From Bretschneidera sinensis (Eukaryota > Streptophyta > Magnoliopsida > Brassicales > Akaniaceae), in assembly GCA_023935145.1 (NCBI GenBank), contig CM043699.1:131882536-131946535 (forward strand): a stretch of 64,000 nt of DNA, in the 5' to 3' direction. Under the pieces are notes generated by a model, which was given only the letters and a program-made list of their open reading frames with translations, did no database searches and was not told the DNA's origin. Numbering within the stretch: the stretch's first letter is position 1; the number at the start of each line of letters is the position of its first letter. This document shows positions 10,032 through 20,959 of this stretch, in pieces. The translations under genes and the position numbers were made by a program.

Positions 10032-12872
10032 ATGCAGCGATTGAGAAGCAGAGGGACCTCGTTTTTGGGTTCGCTGGCGGTGCCTCAGTTGAAAAAGAAA
10101 GCCGTTAATTCATGGGCTGCTGTTCAGGATACCTATTTTTCGACCAAGGCACGTTCTTTTCCTTTCTTCTCCCCCTTTTTTCTCTTCTCTATTGTGTTCT
10201 GTACAGAGTTTTAAGTTGATGGGTATCAGTTATTTTTCATTAATTTCTTCTATCGATACCTCGTAGGTTGGTTGTTATTGATTATTGTCCTATGGGATTT
10301 TGTTCACTTGTTGGTTTTCGTCTGATTTTGTACCAAGTTACTTACATCTTTTGTGTCCTACGGGATCCTTAAAATTAATGGGTATAAATTATTTTGTGGG
10401 TCTTGATCTATTATTTTCTTTTAGGGTCTTATGGGTTTTATTCTTGAAACTGTCTTACAATTGATCTTTGATGATTTTAGGGAACATTTGAGAACCATAA
10501 GGTGATATTTACAATAGGAACTTCTATAGCAACGGTTGCGACCGCATGGGCCGGTGAGTTTTGTTTCAATTTATGCTTATTTTCTTTTTCCTTTTCCCTT
10601 CTATTTTGCCTTTCCAAGGTTTTATCACATTTTTCTTTACTTCATTAAATTATATGGGATCTCAATGATTCATGCGAGGTTGCTAAATTTCAGCTTCTAT
10701 GGCAATTTTATGTTGAGTAGCAGAGATGTCTATATTGTAAATTTTAATGTGATTGGCATGATGGTGCACTGTATTGATTTTTATTGACAAATTGGTTCAC
10801 ATTTTCAGTCATCATTGAATATTGGAACGATGACCTTATTATTGATAATTCATTACCTAAACAAAAGAGAGTCAGTACATGTTAATCTCAGCATTGTGAA
10901 AACATTTTTTTTCAGTGTGTATACTCGTGTTTGTCTTCAGGTGAAAGTTTTTGGTTCCAAATTATTTCTATTTTTTTTATAAGTAATTCAAAGTTATTGC
11001 TATGTACTGCTTGAATGAAGTTTTTGACAGAGTGTCTAACTAGAAACACAAATAATTGTGCAGGTTATTCTTTACGGCATTTCCATCAATCAAAAGTTGA
11101 TCAAAGGCTTGAATCAATCGAGAAAGCTGTGAGTAATTGTTTCATAATATTAGACTGTTATTGCTGTGTTTTTTGCTTACAGTTCTTACGTGCCTTCTAA
11201 TGAATGCATGTCTGATGATTGTTTTTTAATTTAAATATTGCTGCACGGATGGTATGAATGATTGTGATAAGTCGGGCTTATTGAAGATGCCATTGGTTTT
11301 GATGGTTACAGGGGGGAAAGGACGTAAGTGCTGAGTATGTGATAAGCGAAATGGATTCATATAGCTGGCCCTAAGTATCAACTAATGAGGCTTTTTTGGT
11401 TTTGGGTTGTGTATGGTAGATGCAAATATTTTCAATGTTTTCGTCTAAACTTGATTGTTTTTATTGTTTCTTTTAACTGATGAATGCATGCTTGACCATA
11501 CTTCTCATGATAGTGCTGTGTCGTATAGTCTGGTTTATGTTCGTTTTATTTCATTAAAAATTTTAAATATCTTTGTAAAAAGCTCCTTGTGAATGGTTTT
11601 TCTATTTCCCTTTATTTTTACTTTAATTGCGCTTGGAACCTGCTGCTTGATTCTAATTATTTCATGAATGCTTTTATAGCACTTTCCCCCTCCCCGGTGC
11701 CCCTAACTCTTCATTTCCTTCATATTTGGCATTTTTATGTCCTGTCACAATGTGCCTTCCTTGTTTTGGGGCAGATGAAAAACAATTTTCATCTGGAACG
11801 CTCAGAATTCAAAAAAATTGTTGATCCAGGAAGTTCCCATACAGCTTGGATTGCCACTGCTGGAACGACTTTAATTATTGGGTTTGTTCCTAATTGTTCA
11901 CTTTTTCTTATTGTTTTGTAGCCATATTTCGAACTTGAGAGTCGAATTCTTCAGGGGTAATTTTCAATTTTCTTGTAGAGTTGCTAGTATAGAATGGAGG
12001 AATGGTTACCTATTTTCTTCTCATGGGTATACAATTGCACTCTCAATTGAAGAGACTTCTAACAATATAGTGGGAATAATATCTGCAGCAAAATTTTAGG
12101 GTTAGCAACCATGTTACCTGGACTCGGGTATGAATGTCATAGTGTTAGACTCGTCTATTTTAATAATTTTTCGTAAATTTTAGGGTGTTCTAGTGTCGAG
12201 GGTCCGACACGGGTATGGTAGGGTAAAGTGAATAGTCCATGTAACATAGGTTAGCAATCTCTAATATTATTGGCATGTAGTCATGAGTTCATGTAATGTC
12301 TGAATGCACCAGTATTAGAGCAAATCACTGAAAGTAGCATATATATGGATAAGCTATGTTACTCTTAACTCTTCATTTTACTTGAAATAGTGAAGTACCC
12401 GTGTCGGACATGTATCCGAAACATGTTCAATAATGTGGGTATGACGCTTGGACCGTACAAAAAATAAAGGAGTATCCATGTCGGATACATACCCAATTGC
12501 TGTTCCCGTGTCGGATACGTACCCACATCCTATACCCGTACTCAAGTCCAAATGACATAGTGGATAAGTTAACATTTCGCATTGCTTCTTCATCACATTT
12601 TGCTGAAACACAGGTATGGCTTGGGTTGGAGAGGTGGAACATGGTATGCAAACAGGAAATTCAGAAGGGAGCAGATGAAATTGCTTGGACAGCTAAAACC
12701 TAAAATGTGGCAGCTTCAAGGGCGGATAAAACCTAGAGGGTGGCCTCTTCGGTTCCTTAGAAGACCACTAACGATATACAGAGAGCCAGATAGTGCAGTC
12801 ATACCATCTGAAAAGATTCTAGGGGATGCTCCTATGACACTTAAACCTGGAGAAAGCCGTCAGTCTTGTTAG
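10032..12872 (+). CDS. plant protein of unknown function with two membrane segments, probably mitochondrial
   Basis: Five exons join in frame to 206 aa: 10032-10148, 10481-10553, 11064-11128, 11775-11881, 12614-12872. The N-terminus is Arg/Ser-rich with almost no acidic residues (MQRLRSRGTS...), like a mitochondrial presequence. Hydrophobic segments lie at about residues 47-64 (VIFTIGTSIATVATAWAG) and 104-122 (around TAWIATAGTTLIIGYGLGW), with a charged, possibly coiled stretch between them. A basic Trp-rich tail follows (GGTWYANRKF, PKMWQLQGR, PRGWPLRFLRR). All junctions are GT-AG except the first, where exon 1 ends AAG and the intron starts GCACGT, implying a GC-AG intron. Consistent phase across all five exons supports the model. 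I do not recognise the family. The start was chosen as the ATG opening the presequence-like stretch; upstream in-frame codons lack an ATG. Confidence 0.75.
12105..12580. repeat. inverted-repeat (MITE-like) element in the last intron
   Basis: Contains GTCCGACACGGGTATGG near 12196-12213 and its inverted counterpart ACCCGTGTCGGACAT near 12398-12412. Further partial copies of CGTGTCGGATAC lie near 12478-12530. Related wording (CTCGGGTATG ... TAATTTTTCGAGTGTCC) flanks the copia element near 18.2 kb. It looks like a dispersed foldback family; ends and target-site duplication are not resolved. Confidence 0.45.
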
Positions 12873-13685
12873 GTTTTGTAAACAGGACAGCTATATCTCA
12901 CAGAGAAAAATATGATATTATACCACCTGCCATTCATCAGAGAGAATGGAATCCATTGTTCTTCAACTTCTTGTTTTAGTAAGAATTCTGTTTGTTTTCC
13001 ATTGACTAATATTAATAGGAAGATACCTGCCTAGCTTCTGGAATGCAATCCTCCACACTGTCCTCCTTTTGGAATACAGCATTGAACGTTAAAACTAATG
13101 TGGGTCGCAGGCTTGTGCAACAGCATTCGCGGAGCTAGGAATGTCAAATTAGGAAAAAATTGGAGGTTGGGGAAAATAGTAGTTATACTGGGAAGATATA
13201 TCAAAGTTATATTTTATTTTAATTTTCACTTTGGAGGGACAATGGACCCCTCATTTTATTGAAGTGCAACAGTGTATTCTTGACAGAGATGTTGTAAGTT
13301 ACATTGTAGCTCTACTTCACCATTGTACGTACTTAAAGGACTTGGAAAAATTTACACTCTCTTTTCTCATCTGTGAATAAGGGAGTGTATGGTCAAAGTC
13401 CTTGCATCTTTAAATTTTAAGGGGATGTTTGTTTGCAGGCACCACATCTAGTAGATTAATTTCGTTTGTTTAATAGGCCACTTAATGGCACAACATTGAG
13501 TAAATTTAGTTTGTTTTTCATTTTTTTAATGATCCTTAATAGATATAACGAATCAGACAAATATATTTTGGATAAAAACGCCATAACTATATTATCCCTT
13601 CTTCTTCCCAAAATTTTCCCAACCCTCGCAACACATCTACGCATAATTCTTCTTCAGACCAGAAAATTTTAAACCCACAAAATCA
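12873..13685. other. 3' flank and intergenic DNA
   Basis: Probably includes the 3' UTR of the preceding gene (first 100-400 bp). The rest is AT-rich with no coding frame I can support. Confidence 0.45.
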
Positions 13686-13689
13686 TTTT

Positions 13690-13985
13690 CTCTCCGTCGC
13701 TTGCAGTTAGAGGAGTAGCCAAGGACCGAGACTACATAAGGGGAGTCGAGCTTGGAGGCGAAGAATAGCTTGTTTTGGAGGGACCCAGAGTCCACGACCT
13801 AGACGGCGACGTTCTTGTTGTTCATGGAAGAGGAGGAAGAGGAGGGAAGGGTCCCACGAAAGACGGAGCCAAAGTCGTCCGGCCAGGCCGAGCCGATGGG
13901 AGGGGGGGAAGGAGCCGGTAGCGCGACGGAGGGCAGAATAGGAGAAGTGGTGCGACGACTTGGAGTCGGCGGGAGCCATGCTCTA
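13690..13985 (-). pseudogene. receptor-like kinase fragment (start of kinase domain), broken
   Basis: Read on the minus strand from 13979, the frame begins MAPADSKSSHHFSYSALRRA and TGSFPPSHRLG, the lead-in to the glycine loop of a plant receptor-like Ser/Thr kinase family (At2g45590/At4g25390-like, from memory). The frame then shifts. The continuation in another frame reads DFGSVFRGTLP, then NNKNVAV followed by TAG where the ATP-binding Lys is expected, then VVDSGSLQ and FFASKLDSPYVVSVLGYSS. The glycine loop is thus split by an indel and the catalytic Lys codon is a stop. No catalytic loop or DFG segment follows, so only about 95 codons remain. It is GC-rich compared with its surroundings, as expected of captured exon DNA. 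Confidence 0.75.
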
Positions 13986-14099
13986 ACATTGATCTCTTTA
14001 ACATCACACGATGAGCAAGATGAGAAGAGAGAAAGCGCGCAGAGAGCGGACGGTGGTGGCTGTGCAGCTGTGTTGGGGATGATGTTGGTGTAGGTAAGC

Positions 14100-15886
14100 G
14101 TTTATCTCTTCAACATTGATCTCTTGAAGGTGCTCTTCAGACCTCACTTTCAGTTGCACTGGGTCAAGTAGGTTTGAGTATTTGTAGTTATCTTTTCTTT
14201 TTCTTTTTCTTTTTCATTTTTAATAGTTATAGGATTAATTAATCAAGAACTTACTGGTATGTGTTTTGATTAAATACGAAAGAGGTTGGGATTTATCTTA
14301 TATTTTAGTTATTTGGATTGGTAATTTATTGAACATTTTCATGAACTTTTGTATTGAGGAATTTGTTTTTAATTTTTATTGACTATTTAAGCATTAAATT
14401 AGTATATGTATTAATTGTTAACTCAGTCTATTTTTATATTTAAACTGGTTATTTAAAGAAACTTGGATTATGACTCAATCCATTAAAAAAATTAAGAATA
14501 TTTTGGTGATGAAATATGCAAATTTTGTTTAGATTAGCAGTTACTTCTTATTTGCAAAAAACAATCATGTTTTTAACAGTTGAGAGAGTTAAAAAGTGAA
14601 ATTACACATATTTCAATCAATTCAGTTATCAAACAGTCTACACATTTAGCTATTCATTCAGACACTGTCTTTTATTGGTTCAACACTATCCAGATGCTTA
14701 TTCAGTATTCAATACTCTATCACTTAAAAGAACAAACGCCACCTAAGACTAAGACCGATAATAAAGAGAAAAATGAAAGGAAAGAAAAATTGAATGAAGA
14801 GTATTTTTCAATAGTTTAATAAGGAAAAAAAGTAGGATAATTGATTGTTTTCTTTTCGCACATCAAATGATAATAATCTCAAATTGGGATGGATAAAGAG
14901 TACGAAGCACATATAAACTGTTTTTTTTATCATTTTGTTTTTTTCTGCCATTTTTCATAAATCTTATCAAATGCATGATAAAAATTATTTGTTAAATATA
15001 AAGAAATAATTAAGTATATTCTCACAAGTTTAAGTTTTTAAGATAATAAGTAATTCAATTATTTTTTAATATGGTATGAGGGCTCAAAATCTTTGTTTCA
15101 ACCGGAGACATCCCTTCCTCTTTTTTGCTCTTCTTGTTCCTTGTTTTTTTCATTTTCTTATTGACCAATCAGGACTTCAACTAGAGAAGACAAAATGAGC
15201 TTCCAAAAAATGTTTTTTTTTTATTGTCTCACATTTGCATATTTGTCAGTCGGCTTATTACTACTCCGTAATACTTATATGTGATATGTGATGAAAGAAC
15301 ACTAGAGACTTAATTGAAACACCGTATTAAAAAGATAATAGGATTTAAAGAAAGATAAGATAATGTATGTTATGATCAGTTCTATTTTTTTTATAAATGA
15401 AAGATCTTTCAAATGTATACTAAATTCTGCCTTAATTATATGTAAGAACAGGAGAACGAGTCTTAGTTTTCTATGTATCTGTTGGGGCCATATATCTGGG
15501 TTCTTATTGATAAGACAAGAATAAGTTCCACAGAGCAATTATTTTCTTATTTGAGCTTTACATATTTGTCACATTGGCTTGATCACCATAGCCCAGAGAC
15601 AATGAAAAGTTAATCCAGGAGAGTTTCTTGTTGTAATATGGCATCAAGGCAGCGACAAAATCTAAAGAACATCCAGTTTATTGCGTTTAATGAATTTATA
15701 AATAGGAAATTAGAACCCACAAGATACCTTGTTTAGACCTCTAATGTGCGTTCTGTTGACAAAGAATTTTTTTTTCTTCTGAGAACTTCTCATGTGAATG
15801 CTCATTTCTGTTTTTATCTGCCATTTCTATCGAGTATAAAATTGCTTTTAACATTGATTTGGTTATTGGAGCAGGAAGCTAACAAA
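14100..15886. other. AT-rich intergenic DNA
   Basis: No recognisable protein, RNA gene or repeat boundary on either strand. Open frames are short and low in complexity. Confidence 0.5.
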
Positions 15887-17677
15887 ATGGCCCATGGTTT
15901 AGTAACACCAATAATTCTGTTGATTCTGTTTTGTGGGTCAGCATTGGGAACTAGAACAAACTTGTTTTCAGCCAAAGGTCAGGATGAGGAAGGTATGGCC
16001 GAATTGGCACCTAGTGGTGATGGTATTTGCCAAATAATGGTTGAGCCACAAAACTATGCTTGCGAAGAACATACTGTAAAATGCCTGCATTTGTTACCCA
16101 TATAATACCATTTGGTCTAACTGTAGTTTCGGTTTTTTCTGTTAAAATGGTTTTTAATTTTTTTTTATGGTAAAACAGTTGTACGGATCTAAAAGCTATT
16201 TAGCGTTGGATGAAACAGTTGTCTGACACAGATTCAGCTTTTAATTCTTCTCATAAACCATTTTCTTGGAAGTGTTTAGCCTAGTTTTGAGGTTTATGAT
16301 TTTATTGATGAAATTTAATGGGTTTTTTCAGGTAACTACACAAGATGGTTATATTCTCAGCTTGCAAAGAATTCCAGTTGGGAAATCTGGTGAGAAACCA
16401 GCAAACAGGCCACCAGTTCTGTTACAACTTGGGCTCCTAATGGTAAGTAATTAATCTGCATGGAACATGCTAAGCTGTTAAACATACTAGCTGCCTTTTC
16501 TGAAGATAAGCTGTTAAACATGCTAAGATCAGCTGCTTTGCTTAGTCCTATTACTTACCTGGGTCAGATGCCCTCACTGCTTGCAAGAAGTGCTGCTGAT
16601 ATATTTCTAGCTGAAGTTACACTAATCTATGAATCTCACTCGTTTAAATGTTAAAATTTTAATTCTATATTTCACTAGAGTGGTGAGATTCACTGACAGT
16701 AAGTTCTTTGCATTATTTATCTATTTAAACAGGAATTTTACTGGTTGGGTATCCATGAATTTGCTCCTGGAGGTTGAGAAAATAACTTTTATCATGCATA
16801 TACATATTAAAAACTATTTACCTTTCTGTTTGATTTGGTTTGAACTTTTAAAAAAAAAGTTGTAATAAAATTTCCTTGACCAATTCTGGGAAAAAAGGTT
16901 GAGATATTAACCCCTTTAGAGACCTGGGGACTCCAAAATTGTAAAGAGAGACTCTTTAGGATCAGTTTCTTTTACAAGTGAACAGAAGATTTATGCAACA
17001 ATCTAAACAGCTGCTCCAACTTAATGGCATCTTTTACAGGTAGTTTCAGTGTTCAAGTCTCGCTGATTAGAACCTTCAGATTTAAAGTTGGTTACTTATC
17101 CATTACTAACTGATTTTGCCATTATTTCATAGGACAGAATTGCTGTTTAAATTCTTCTAAGACTAATATTTTTCTTGAATATGAACCTCAATCAACAGTA
17201 ACAAAAAACATGATCCACCTGGCTCAAAGTAAGTCTTTAAAATCCTTGTTCACTAACTGCATAGCCCAATTTTGATAGGAAAATGACATAAAAAAGAGAG
17301 CATCAATTGTTTGCTTCGTCTATTTTAGTCATTGAGTTTTTTGGTTTTTTTTTTAAGTGATTCGAAAGGGAACAATAGCGATGTATGATTATGGTAATCA
17401 AGAAGAGAACATGGAAAACTATGGGCAACCCACTCCTCCTGTGTACAACATGACGAGCATTCCGAATGATTTTCCCCTTTTCTTCAGCTACGGAGGGAAA
17501 GACTTGCTTTCTGTTGTAAAAGATGTGCAGGTTTTGCTGAACAACCTCAAAGATCACGACAGTGATAAGCTGGTAGCACAATACATACAGGACTAAGCTC
17601 ACGCAGATTTCGTTTTCGGTGTAAATGCTAATCAAGTTGTCTATGATCCTCTGATGGCCTTCTTCAGCCTCCATTAA
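15887..17677 (+). pseudogene. triacylglycerol lipase-like (alpha/beta-hydrolase) pseudogene lacking the catalytic-serine exons
   Basis: Recognisable exons of a secreted plant acid-lipase-type gene (MPL1/lipase 2-like): 15887-16075 (hydrophobic signal peptide, then ICQIMVEPQNYACEEHT), 16332-16442 (VTTQDGYILSLQRIP ... PPVLLQLGLLM), 17133-17228 (CCLNSSKTN ... TKNMIHLAQ) and 17358-17677 (YDYGNQEENMENYGQPTPP, YNMTSIPNDFPLFFSYGGKD). The middle of the protein, including the GxSxG nucleophile exon, is absent between 16443 and 17132. The expected His of the LQHG oxyanion block reads Leu. A TAA at 17594 interrupts the last exon just before AHADF, which carries the catalytic His; the homologous frame then runs on to a normal stop at 17675-17677. 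A working lipase is very unlikely. Splice sites of the surviving exons still look good, so transcripts may exist. Confidence 0.8.
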
Positions 17678-18269
17678 GAATAACAAGGCAACAAGCATTC
17701 TTCAGGCTCCAATGGACATGAGATTGATGATTGTCTCTGGTTGGGGAAATTCTTGCACAGGCAGGGGCTAACTAGGCCCGGCCATAACGCGTCAAGTCAA
17801 TAACTCTGTGGGGTAGGAGCCGACATGGCACGTTATGATTGGCCAATATCTATGCAATATATAGCAGAAATTGTATGTAGCCATTCTGTTGGTATTATTT
17901 CCATTTTTGGGTAATATGGTGTCGAAATAATAGATTTATCACATAAATTCCAGTGCATTCAAGCATTCAACTCTCTGATTTTTTTTTGGTTTCTGATGAA
18001 CTTGTGATTGAAATAATGATAAACCGGTTGACTTTAATGGGCTTTAGAAGGCAGTTGGGGCACAAATGCCATTTGTGAGAGTCAGGCTGCAGCAAAAATA
18101 GCCGAGGACCACGGAGCTTTTGGTAGGTTGTGCATGCTTCATATGCAATTACATGTTGGGGTTAATAAAATTGATGCCTTTGCTTCTCTCTCTCCGAGGA
18201 TGTTACAAGGGCTCGGGTATGGGTGTAAGATACGTATGCATGCCTATTTTTTGTAATTTTTCGAGTGTC
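17678..18269. other. intergenic DNA between lipase pseudogene and copia element
   Basis: A short stretch near 18045-18125 has an open reading of about 25 codons (contains GTNAICESQAAAKIAEDHG) that I cannot assign. 18190-18269 resembles the repeat seen at 12.1-12.3 kb; the copia element has inserted into it. Confidence 0.4.
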
Positions 18270-18274
18270 CAAGT

Positions 18275-18906
18275 TGTAAATAAAAATTAATCTTAAAACT
18301 TAATGCTTCATAAATTCCAAGATCTTGACTATCATAATTTTCACAAACATAAATAACATACCAGAATCCATAGCGATTTCTTCAATTAATTATTGATTTG
18401 AAAATGTAGAATTCTCCAGGAGATAAGTTTCTCTCTCTTAACCCTTTCTCTTAAATGAAAAGTTACATACACTGATAAAATGATGGAAACCGTACAATGC
18501 ATCTTAAATGGGTAGAGAGATGACCTATTTCCTTTTAGTAACTGCCAATGATTTAGTAATTGTCACTCCACTTCCCATCAAAGTAAGGAGTAAAAATAGG
18601 GCCCCCAGGGCATATGGCCCAGTGGTAAGTTCGGCCTTCGAGATGGCGGTTTCCCCGTGAGGTCTCGGGTTCAAGTCCTGCCACTGCGCTGCACATCCTG
18701 CGATTTACATATTCCACAGGGTCCTAGGGCAAGGATTGTGAGGGCGGTCGTAATGGTCCGTTATCCAAAAAAAAGGAGTAAAAATAGGAAACTACTTCTC
18801 TAATCGTATCAACCAATATTCTAGGGATTAGATCAGAAACCTTCATTTTAACAAGAGACTAAAAGTCATACACGTGTCATGTGGGACATTAAAAATATAT
18901 CTAACA
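18275..18906 (-). repeat. 3' LTR of the copia element, enlarged by a SINE
   Basis: 632 bp against 444 bp for its partner at 24399-24842. The 188-bp excess equals the SINE (172 bp) plus a duplicated 16-bp target. Outside the insertion the two LTRs align end to end. Confidence 0.95.
18601..18772 (+). mobile_element. tRNA-derived SINE with 16-bp target-site duplication
   Basis: A Pol III A box TGGCCCAGTGG (18615-18625) is followed by a B box GGTTCAAGTCC (18668-18678). A non-tRNA body and a short A-rich end (CCAAAAAA) come after. It is flanked by a perfect 16-bp duplication AAGGAGTAAAAATAGG at 18585-18600 and 18773-18788. The same target occurs once, uninterrupted, in the partner LTR near 24709-24724, proving insertion. 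It is a non-autonomous element that depends on LINE machinery. Orientation is opposite to the host copia element. Confidence 0.93.
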
Positions 18907-19178
18907 TTCTCCCACTTGGCCCATATGACAAATTTTATTTTAGCCTCAATGAAGTAAACATTATGCGCATAAAACACTAATCCATCTCTAACTTAAATTG
19001 GTCAAAATAAATACTATGGTTAAATGAATCACTAGTATGAGTCATGGCGGTTGTACATCAATAAGGCGACATAGTCCCTTCCATGTACTACAACACTAGC
19101 AATTCAATCAACCATGGTTCATAAATGAGAAGTATCCAAAATTGGTCCAACAAAAATTATCTTTGTAAAAGACTTCCT

Positions 19179-19230
19179 GTTATCATTTATCCAATCTCAT
19201 AGATGTTATCATTTATCCAATCTCATAGAT
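19179..19230. repeat. two perfect tandem 26-bp units
   Basis: Two adjacent identical 26-bp units (19179-19204, 19205-19230) in the non-coding 3' part of the copia interior. Probably a replication-slippage duplication. Confidence 0.9.
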
Positions 19231-19333
19231 GTACGTACAAAATGGAAAACAGGAAAAATCAGAAACATGATTAATGAGATCTAAAGTGTCTAATAATATA
19301 AACAAACCATTGCAATCCAAAATATAATAGCCA

Positions 19334-19735
19334 TCAAGGGTTACAATCAAGACCCATCCTATTAACATGTTCTTTAAATGTCTTTGGTGGTAACCTTTTA
19401 GTTAGTGGTTCTGCAACCATGAGCTCAGTATTAATATGTTCAATGGACACCCGTTGTTTCTGAACTTCCTCCTTAACGGCAAAATAATTTAACTCTATGT
19501 GTTTAGCACCATTAGAGTATTTGTCATTCTTGGAAAAAAAAATAGCTGCAGAATTATCACAATAAATTCTCAGCGGCTTCTCAATAGTGTCGATAATAAC
19601 AAGCCTTGAGATAAAATTTCGCAGCCATAAACCATGAACCGTGGCCTCAAAGCATGCCACAAATTCAGCTTCCATTGTGGATGCAGCAATAATAGTATGT
19701 TTAGCACTTTTCCATGAAGTTGCTACTCCAGCCAA
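19334..19735 (-). pseudogene. copia RNase H segment
   Basis: 133 codons matching the C-terminal Ty1/copia RNase [19 protein letters not shown], then [24 protein letters not shown] and [16 protein letters not shown] in order. Acidic positions (E in MEAEF, D in YCDN) remain. It is cut off from the RT segment upstream (20078) by stops and frame changes, so it is not part of an intact polyprotein. Confidence 0.9.
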
Positions 19736-20077
19736 CAGATATACATAACCAAAAGTTGATTTTCTACTATCACCTCCAAATTATCAGACTAGCAAATAAT
19801 CTTTTGTTCCCTTTAAGTACCTCATCACTTTCTTTGCAGCTTTCTAATGATCCATTCCAGGATTACTTTGGTATCTGCCCAACATATCAGCTGCAAAACT
19901 GATGTATGGCCTGGTGCAAGTTTATGCATACATCAAACTTCCTATAGCAGAAGCATAATGAATTCTTTCCATCTGCTTACGTTCCCATTCATTATGTGGA
20001 CATTGCATGAGACTAAATTAATCCCCTTTCTGAATTGGGGCAACACTAGCTGAACAGTTCTCCATACCAAATCTTTC

Positions 20078-20743
20078 TTAGATTATTTCAATATATCGGT
20101 TTTGAGACAACCCCAACAAACCACGTGAGCAATCACGAAATATTTCTATTCCAATCACGTAAGTTGCCTCAACCATATCTTTTATTTCAAAATTCTCAGA
20201 GAGGAATTTCTTAGTTGTGTGCAATAAACCAAGATCACTACTGGCAATCAATATATCATCAACATATAAAATCAGAAATATAAACTTGCTCTCACTAACC
20301 TTCAGGTATATACACCGATCAACGGTGTTTTCCTTAAATCCGAAGGAAGTAATAGTATCATTGAATTTAAGATACCACTGTCTAGAAGCTTGTTTAAGTC
20401 CATATATTGACTTATTTAATTTGCAAACCATGTGTTCTTTTCCCTTTATGGAGAAACCTTCAAGTTGATCCATATAAACATTTTCTTCTAAACTCCCATT
20501 CAGAAAAGCAGTTTTCACATCCATTTGGTGTAGTTCTAAATCAAAATGAGCAACTAAAGCCATAATGATTCTAAGTGAGTCCTTCTTGGATACAGGAGAA
20601 AATGTCTCCTTATAATCAATACCTCCTTTCTGAGTGAAACCTTTGGCCACAAGTCTGGCTTTATGTTGTTCGATATTGCCTTTTGAATCGCGTTTGGTCT
20701 TAAATACCCATTTACAACCAACTGCTTTATATTCTTCAAGCAA
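20078..20743 (-). pseudogene. copia reverse transcriptase segment
   Basis: 221 codons of Ty1/copia RT: CKWVFKTKRDSKGNIEQHKARLVAKGF at the N-terminus (positions about 9-35), KTAFLNGSLEE, YGLKQASRQWY and the catalytic LYVDDILIAS box, all present. The segment itself has no internal stop, but the frames either side are closed by stops (before 20743 and after 20078). It is a fragment of a dead polyprotein. Confidence 0.92.
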
Positions 20744-20959
20744 TTCGACAAGTTCCCAGACCTTGTTTTAATCCATTGATTTCAACTCATCATTCATGAT
20801 ATCAATCCATTTATCAGAATCATTACAGCCAATGGCTTTTGAAAATGAAACTGGGTCTTTACTTGTCCCAATATCATAATCAGATTCTTGTAAATAAACC
20901 ATATAATCATCAGAAATAGCAGGTCTTCATTCTCTATGAGACTTTTTTAATGTTGATTA

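Noticed and set aside
12378..12651. Minus-strand frames rich in GYVSDTG-like repeats
   Set aside because: They arise from repeated CGTGTCGGATAC words of the MITE-like element inside an intron.
13815..14093. 92-codon + strand frame rich in Glu and Gly
   Set aside because: Antisense shadow of the GC-rich kinase fragment.
17303..17698. 131-codon minus-strand frame
   Set aside because: Antisense to the last lipase exons, whose homology is on the + strand.
18040..18125. Reading with GTNAICESQAAAKIAEDHG
   Set aside because: Too short and not assignable to any family I know; kept only as a note.
18601..18680. Possible genuine tRNA gene
   Set aside because: A and B boxes are present, but the acceptor and anticodon arms do not pair convincingly, and the 172-bp unit is bounded by a target-site duplication, so SINE is the better call.
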